Positions 8,042 to 12,500 of a stretch of 12,500 nt of DNA are shown here, one piece after another. Made by a program: the position numbers and the translations under genes. Under the pieces are notes generated by a model. The model was given only the letters and a program-made list of their open reading frames with translations. It was not told the DNA's origin and ran no database searches. The DNA is from Salpingoeca rosetta. Its lineage: Eukaryota; Opisthokonta; Choanoflagellata; Craspedida; Salpingoecidae. Location of the stretch: assembly GCF_000188695.1 (NCBI RefSeq), contig NW_004754916.1, positions 495,497-507,996 on the forward strand. Direction: 5' to 3'. How positions within the stretch are numbered: the first letter of the stretch is position 1; each line of letters opens with the position of its first letter.

Positions 8042-9469
8042 CTCAAGGCGCCCACAGATGTCGGAAACGCACCATGCTTGATGTGTAGCAAGCACTCCCC
8101 GGCCCACAAATTCCTTGTTGAACTACTAGCTGTTTGGTTTGATGTGTTGTTCGTTGGGTGTATTGGTTGTTTTGGTCGTTTGTGCGCGTGCGTTTGTGTG
8201 TGCACGAGAGTGCGTTGGCCATGCAGTAAATTGCCAGCTACTGTCATGACGTCAGCAACACTCGGAACACATGAACACGCGACATGAACCAACATTGGGA
8301 ATGCAGAAAATTGCCATGGACGGACATGTGTTGTGAAAAGAAAGTGAAAAGCCAGTCCATGTGTTGATGACAACGAAAGAAGAGCAACACAACAGTCGAG
8401 TTGTCGAAAGAAAACACAAAATCGTGGGAGCTGCGTTCAACCAGCAGCCGTAAACGAGAACGTGAGAGCATGTGGAAGAACAAGATTCATGGGGCGGTGG
8501 ATGCAGGCAGATACAGAGAACATGCAGACTTGCTGCATCTTCTGTGCTCTGTCAGCACCCAAGCCACCTGTCATGAAGTGTCATGAACAGAATGTTGAAG
8601 AAGGTAAGAGCGAGGGTGAGAGGGGGGGGGGCACAAGGAAGCCGCCGAAAGGGATAACGTCGCGGGACGGCCAGAACGCAAATCACTGACAACGCAATAC
8701 AACACGCACAGAACACTCGCAGAGAGTGTGTGCGTGTGAAACGTCAAGGTAGGAAATGGGGAACAGGGAGAGGAAAGAGAGAAAAAAAAAAGGACTCAGA
8801 GCGTGGTCAACCCGTCACTGTTGCCATACCGTCAAACATTGTGCTGAAGAGCGGGAAATTGGGCCACGACATGTGTGTCGTGTGACCACAAACCAGTTCC
8901 GTCAACAGCACAAGAACAACGGTTGGCAAAGGATACTGAGAAGTGGTTCAGGTGAGCGTGCGGACAAAACTCCTGTCCAAGTTGTCGTTCCCACACATTG
9001 CTGACACCATCAGCAAGCAATGAGGCAAAACAACAAATGGAACAGAGCAGAAGAGAAGGAGGGAAGAAGGGAAGGAAGGAGGGAAGGAAGAAGGGAAGGA
9101 AGAAGGGAAGGAAGAAGGGAAGAAAACTTGCATCAACAATGTGAACCACACATAAAGGATGCGGAACAGATCAACGAGAAGCAATGTCAGCTAGGGTGTG
9201 AAACAGATCGGCACATGCAATGCATCATGCCGTTTGAAGTCAAAGAGGTTGTTGATAAGGATGAAAAAGCAAAACAGAAGGAAACTGGGCACCAGCAATC
9301 GCCGCAGGCGCCACAAGATAAGAGGGCTGAAGAAGGACATTCTTGATGGTTGGGAGGGGGTACCGCAAGAACTGTGCAACGGCTCCAAACACAAATCAAG
9401 AAGAAAACAGAGCAAAGGCAAAGCGCGTGCGCCGTTTGCTCGGATGGTGCGTGGCTCTCGCCAGCAGAC
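8042..9469. other. Convergent intergenic region and 3' UTRs, no supported gene
   Basis: No reading frame here has family features, splice support or normal composition. I see no AATAAA signal for either gene; a weak AGTAAA at 8225-8230 is the only candidate for the plus-strand gene. Composition shifts from TG-rich (about 8130-8215) to purine-rich on the plus strand, with a G run near 8622, an A run near 8782 and a GGAA/GAAGG repeat at 9048-9125. No tRNA-like box B motif was seen. Confidence 0.6.
9048..9125. repeat. Polypurine GGAAGGAAGAAGG repeat
   Basis: An almost pure A/G stretch of GGAA and GAAGG units lies between the convergent genes. Its complement is a CCTTCC/TTCC polypyrimidine strand, a composition compatible with triplex formation. 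Confidence 0.88.
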
Positions 9470-10897
9470 TCAGCACGGCCCAGCAACCTCAACCAGCATG
9501 CGCGCCAACGCGTTGTACACGTCGAGCAAGTGCGCCAGCTTGGCCCTGTACTGGACATTCGTTGCCCGCAGGTTGTGCAGGGTCTTGTTGAACTGCTCGT
9601 GCTTCTTTGCCTTGGCGATGCGGTCCTGCTTTCGCCGACGCGCCCTCTGCAGCGCCACGCGCAGGGCAGGCTGCCGCCGCTGCTTGAGAATCTGCGTGAG
9701 CTTCTTGAAGGCGGATGTGGACACGCACAGGGTGGCTGGGTTGAGGCACCTGTCGCAAAACGACGACATTCCATGCTGGGCGTCGCTGTTGCAGTGTAGC
9801 CGCCGCACGCAGCACAGCACCGTGTGAAAGGACATGGTGGCTGGGGTGGCATCGAGGATCTTCTCCAGCTCGTCAGGGTCCTCATACTGCCACTGCTGGT
9901 GCTGTTGCCCTTGCAGCAGGTCCTGCCGGCGGAGGTGGCGCTTGCGTTGCTTGTGGCGGTACACCTTGTTTCTGGCTTGCTGCACCACTGTCTGGGAGCG
10001 CAAGCAGTCAATGCCGTGCTCATCTTGAAGTTGGCACAGTTGTTGGTCGGCGTGCCACTCGCCAAGCGCACCAAAATCTCCCAGTGGAGGAGGATCCACG
10101 TCCATCCCAACCATCGGGCCCGGCGAGGATGGCGGGACGCGCACCGACGTCATCAGCTCCTCCATGGACCGCTTGGTGCCTGCATCCACCGTTGTCGTGC
10201 CACCGCTGTTGATGTCGTTGTTCATGGTGCATGCGGCTTCACGCACGGGGGAGCTGGGGCACGAGGGCGACGAGGGCATCTCCGTTTCGGAAAAGCTGCG
10301 ATTCAGGTCCATTTCCGAGTCGGAGTTTGGACCGCTCACCACAGATTGGTGGGTGGCGGACGGTGGCGAGGTACTGAAAGACGAAGTGAAGTACATCATT
10401 GATGAGGACGACGATGGTGATGACGACAGCAGCGGAGATGAGGAAACGCGACGTCTCGGAGGCGCTGGTGGTTGAAACTGGAGCGTGGTCTGCTGAGGAG
10501 CCAAGCCGTCGCCGTTTGCTTGAGGCAGAACAACAACAGCCTCATCCGAGTCGCTCGCGGTTGAAAAGCTGCGCATGTCCTGCACGTCCACTTCTTCATC
10601 TCCACTCTGCTGCAAGTGCACGGGAGACGAGTCCGGCGTACAATCGTGGCAATAATCGTGGCAATCGTGGCAATCGTGGCAATCGCCTTGCTCATTTTGT
10701 GCATGTGCAAGGGTCAAGGAGACCTCTTTGCATCGCATCATGGGGTAAGCGTGGTACTGGTCGCCGTAATCGACGCTGCTTGCTGCTGATGGGGATGGAG
10801 CAGAGCGCGCCACACCATTATCAGCAGCATCAGCATCATCGCCGTCACATACACCGCCATCACTGCGGCATCGGCTGCCATCCACGACAGGCATCAT
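9470..10897 (-). CDS. Intronless gene, Ser/acid-rich protein with Cys cluster and C-terminal coiled coil, family unknown
   Basis: 475 codons from ATG at 10897 (a second ATG follows directly) to TGA at 9470-9472, with no splice sites needed. I do not recognise the family. Residues 1-300 are low complexity: acidic patches, an HDC repeat (72-86), a Pro-Pro-Arg-Arg-Arg then poly-Ser stretch (143-166) and several SSP/SP sites. Residues 308-324 are strongly basic (ARNKVYRHKQRKRHLRR), a possible nuclear localisation or nucleic-acid contact. Residues 362-391 hold six Cys (CC-x5-C, then C-x2-C-x6-C), possibly metal-binding. A basic segment (407-432) leads into a coiled coil (440-471) with heptad-spaced L440, N447, L454, Y461, L468 and L443, Y450, L457, L464, V471. 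Basic region plus zipper suggests a nuclear regulator, but the bZIP N-x7-R signature is absent. The neighbours are intron-rich and it is not. Confidence 0.72.
   Translation of the reverse strand: MMPVVDGSRCRSDGGVCDGDDADAADNGVARSAPSPSAASSVDYGDQYHAYPMMRCKEVSLTLAHAQNEQGDCHDCHDCHDYCHDCTPDSSPVHLQQSGDEEVDVQDMRSFSTASDSDEAVVVLPQANGDGLAPQQTTLQFQPPAPPRRRVSSSPLLSSSPSSSSSMMYFTSSFSTSPPSATHQSVVSGPNSDSEMDLNRSFSETEMPSSPSCPSSPVREAACTMNNDINSGGTTTVDAGTKRSMEELMTSVRVPPSSPGPMVGMDVDPPPLGDFGALGEWHADQQLCQLQDEHGIDCLRSQTVVQQARNKVYRHKQRKRHLRRQDLLQGQQHQQWQYEDPDELEKILDATPATMSFHTVLCCVRRLHCNSDAQHGMSSFCDRCLNPATLCVSTSAFKKLTQILKQRRQPALRVALQRARRRKQDRIAKAKKHEQFNKTLHNLRATNVQYRAKLAHLLDVYNALARMLVEVAGPC
10640..10684 (-). repeat. In-frame CAT/GAT/TGC repeat encoding His-Asp-Cys units
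   Basis: Plus-strand GGCAATCGT nonamers are repeated about four times, with one diverged copy. On the minus strand they encode CHDCHDCHDYCHDC near residues 72-86 of the intronless gene. The 9-bp unit preserves frame. Confidence 0.85.
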
Positions 10898-11449
10898 CAC
10901 GTCTCGAGTGTGTGTGCTGTGTGTGCGTGTGTGTGTGAGGGAGAGAGTGTGTGAGGGAGAGTGTGAGAGAGGCGAGTGAAGGGCACGATGGGGAAAGGGG
11001 GGCGTAGCACGGACTGAACTACTGGAGGACTTGTGGAGGGGAGTTTGTTTTGGTTTGTTTTGGTTTCAGGAGTTGGGGCTGGATGCAGGGGGGAGATGCA
11101 GGCTGGCTCGCTCGCAGGCAGGCAGGCGGGCGTCAGTGCTTCACTCTGGGAAGAAATGACACAGGAAAGCAAGCTTGTTGTGATGTGATGTGACTCTGAA
11201 GCGGGGAGCAGGGGACAACAAGCAAAGACAAAATCTGCACAGTCATTTTCGACCGAGTCATTGCATCATCATCTTGCTTGCGTGCGTGCATGCGCAACCT
11301 GATTTCAAGTTTGACGCGTTTACGCTAACGAGGCTGCTCGACACCACGACATACAAAGGTGTAGTGAGCAAGACCAACCAACCAAGAAGAAAGAGGAGAA
11401 GCAAGAAGACAAAGCGGGCGCAGCGGACACACACCACCAACAGGCGAAG
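10898..11449. promoter_or_regulatory. Divergent intergenic region, probable two-way promoter and 5' leaders
   Basis: 552 bp between the ATG of the minus-strand gene and the ATG of the plus-strand gene. No convincing TATA box is visible. It holds a GT/GAGA stretch (10908-10976), a GGGGGG element near 10997, a TTTTGGTTTG repeat (about 11045-11068) and GCAG/GCAGGC units (about 11114-11131). Promoter function is inferred from the head-to-head gene order only. Confidence 0.45.
11183..11328 (+). promoter_or_regulatory. Upstream ATGs: two start-stop uORFs and one 12-codon uORF
   Basis: ATGTGATGTGA at 11183-11193 contains two overlapping ATG-TGA start-stop pairs. A third ATG at 11290 opens 12 codons (MRNLISSLTRLR) ending in TAA at 11326-11328. 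They would affect translation of the gene starting at 11450 only if transcription begins upstream of them, which the sequence does not show. Confidence 0.35.
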
Positions 11450-12500
11450 ATGAGCGAGGTGGTGGATATGGTTCGGCGGCTCAAGGAGCCGAGCACCGTC
11501 GACAAGTTTGTCAACGCCTACACCCTCAAGGTGAGTGAGTGAGTGTGTGTGTGTGTGTGAGTGAGTGTGTGTGTATGATGCTTGTGTTTGGGGTTTGTGG
11601 AAGGTGAATGGACTGCTTGTGAATGGACTGCTTGTGGTTGACTGGCGACATGGTTCCTCACTGCCCGTTTGCAGGTTCAGAATGTTGCTGAGTCGAAGAA
11701 CAAGCTGTTTGCGGCCATCTCACAGGCCTTTTGTGATCCGGCTTGGTACACGGACACGGGTACCTTCAGCTGGCGCGGGAAGGTGCGCGTATGTGTGTGT
11801 GTGCATGTGCATGTGTATTTGTGTATGTGTGTGTGCATGTGTGTGCGTATGCAAACGTGTGTGTATGTGTTTATGCGTGTGCATGTGTGTTTATGCGTGT
11901 GCATGTATGTGTGTGCACGTGTGTGTATGTGTTTATGCGTGTGCATGTGTGTGTGTGTGCGTGCGTGCATCGACAAGTATGATCGTTTGCGTGCGTATTT
12001 TCACAAATGTGTTTGCTTCATTCACCGTTCCTTGTTTGATTTGCTCGTGTTGGCCCGTTGCCATCGTTACAGGCCATCTTGAAGCTGTTGGAATGCAGTG
12101 CCAAGGACAATGACAGCATACCCATCCCATCGCCGCTGTCATGGCTGCCAAAATCCGACAAGTGCGTTGCCCTCATGTGTCTGTATGTATGATAAGTGTA
12201 CACGTTTTTGGGTTGTTCAGGGCTGTCATTCTCTCACCTGCTTTGTCACATATGTGTGTGTGTGTGTGCGTGTCTTGTCGTCAGACTGAATCTGGCACTG
12301 CTGCCTCTTCACGCTTACGGTGAGACAGGGCAGCTGACTCAAGTGCGGTGTGTATGTGTGCGTGCGTGCGGTGTTTGTATGTATGTGTGTGATGAGGCTG
12401 TTGATTGAGTGGCTCATCTGTATTGCACCCCTTTGCACCCTCCTCTGCCCCTCCCACTGTTTTATTCTTTCAGGATCAAAGCTTTTGGGTCCTGTGGAAG
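11450..12500 (+). CDS. 5' end of an unrecognised spliced gene (3'-partial)
   Basis: Exons 11450-11530, 11675-11782, 12073-12161, 12285-12319 and 12474 to beyond the window. Phases 0, 0, 2 and 1 match at each junction. The start ATG has A at -3 (GCGAAGATGAGC), and the frame is consistent through all five exons. The protein starts [20 protein letters not shown], then [72 protein letters not shown] and GSKLLGPVE. It looks soluble and helix-rich at the start, with no signal peptide or membrane segment. I do not recognise the family. Donors are GTGAGT, GTGCGC, GTGCGT and GTGAGA, in the same style as the SMPD4-like gene. Confidence 0.72.
11531..11575. repeat. GTGA/GT tract at the first intron donor
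   Basis: The donor GTGAGT is the first unit of a GTGAGTGAGTGAG and GT tract. Confidence 0.85.
11783..11970. repeat. TG/CATG/TATG tract filling much of intron 2
   Basis: About 190 bases of TG with GCATGTG, GTATGTG and TTATGCGTG variants start at the donor GTGCGC. A repeated block of about 29 bases (GTGTTTATGCGTGTGCATGTG type) recurs at about 11868, 11888 and 11930. Confidence 0.85.
12343..12393. repeat. Short TG/TGCG tract in intron 4
   Basis: TGTGTATGTGTGCGTGCGTGCGG-type sequence lies in the intron 12320-12473. A similar short TG run sits at 12251-12270 in the preceding intron, close to its acceptor. Confidence 0.75.

Noticed and set aside
9489..9815. Canonical bZIP transcription factor assignment for the minus-strand gene
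   Set aside because: The heptads fit a zipper, but the basic region lacks the N-x7-R signature at the expected spacing, so I call only a basic region plus coiled coil.
9187..10110. 307-codon minus-strand frame overlapping the 475-residue gene in another frame
   Set aside because: Its composition (Ser, Thr, Cys and Arg runs) is that of a shifted reading of Gln/Arg-rich codons. It has no recognisable domain, and its start lies inside the main gene.
9824..10402. 192-codon plus-strand frame opposite the minus-strand gene
   Set aside because: It is antisense to the longer frame with better composition. Its Leu/Val-rich start is the complement of Gln/Lys/Arg codons in the coiled-coil and basic region.
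11190..11453. 87-codon plus-strand frame rich in Lys/Arg before the right-hand gene
   Set aside because: It starts with GTG, has no internal ATG, and overlaps the real ATG at 11450. It is leader sequence.

Overview
The window looks like nuclear DNA from an intron-rich eukaryote, most likely a unicellular holozoan such as a choanoflagellate or a relative. That placement is an inference. It rests on dense short exons, GT/AG introns packed with TG and CA microsatellites, an SMPD4-type protein, and an SH2-like domain; SH2 domains are abundant in animals and their unicellular relatives. I see no bacterial operon features, rRNA, tRNA, CRISPR array or transposase.

Layout. (1) 183-8041, plus strand: one spliced gene that begins upstream of the window. 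I assembled 27 exons (25 plus a duplicated pair); splice phases match at every junction but one (exon 15 into exon 16). The protein reads as neutral sphingomyelinase 3 (SMPD4), with conserved blocks in family order and a hydrophobic membrane-anchor tail in the last exon. Two things are unusual. An exon pair encoding 64 residues is present twice in tandem, with identical coding sequence and in frame (5675-6041 and 6142-6509). Three phase-0 exons (6735-7509) encode an SH2-like domain between the conserved C-terminal block and the membrane tail. (2) 8042-9469: convergent intergenic region with no supported gene. (3) 9470-10897, minus strand: an intronless 475-residue reading frame with a low-complexity, Ser/acidic N-terminal half, a basic stretch, a Cys cluster and a C-terminal coiled coil; family not recognised. 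(4) 10898-11449: divergent intergenic region, presumably promoters and 5' leaders for both flanking genes. (5) 11450 to the window end, plus strand: the first five exons of an unrecognised gene.

How the parts may work together: the main gene encodes a membrane-anchored lipid-metabolism protein. The SH2-like insert lacks the phosphotyrosine-binding arginine, so it may act as a structural or protein-binding module. The neighbouring genes show no visible functional link. Gene 3 and gene 5 are head to head and may share a promoter region.

Most introns are simple-sequence DNA. Plus-strand introns usually begin GTGCG or GTGTG and run straight into TG tracts, while others carry CA tracts. Many apparent reading frames here, rich in alternating Cys/Val or His/Thr, are microsatellite artefacts.
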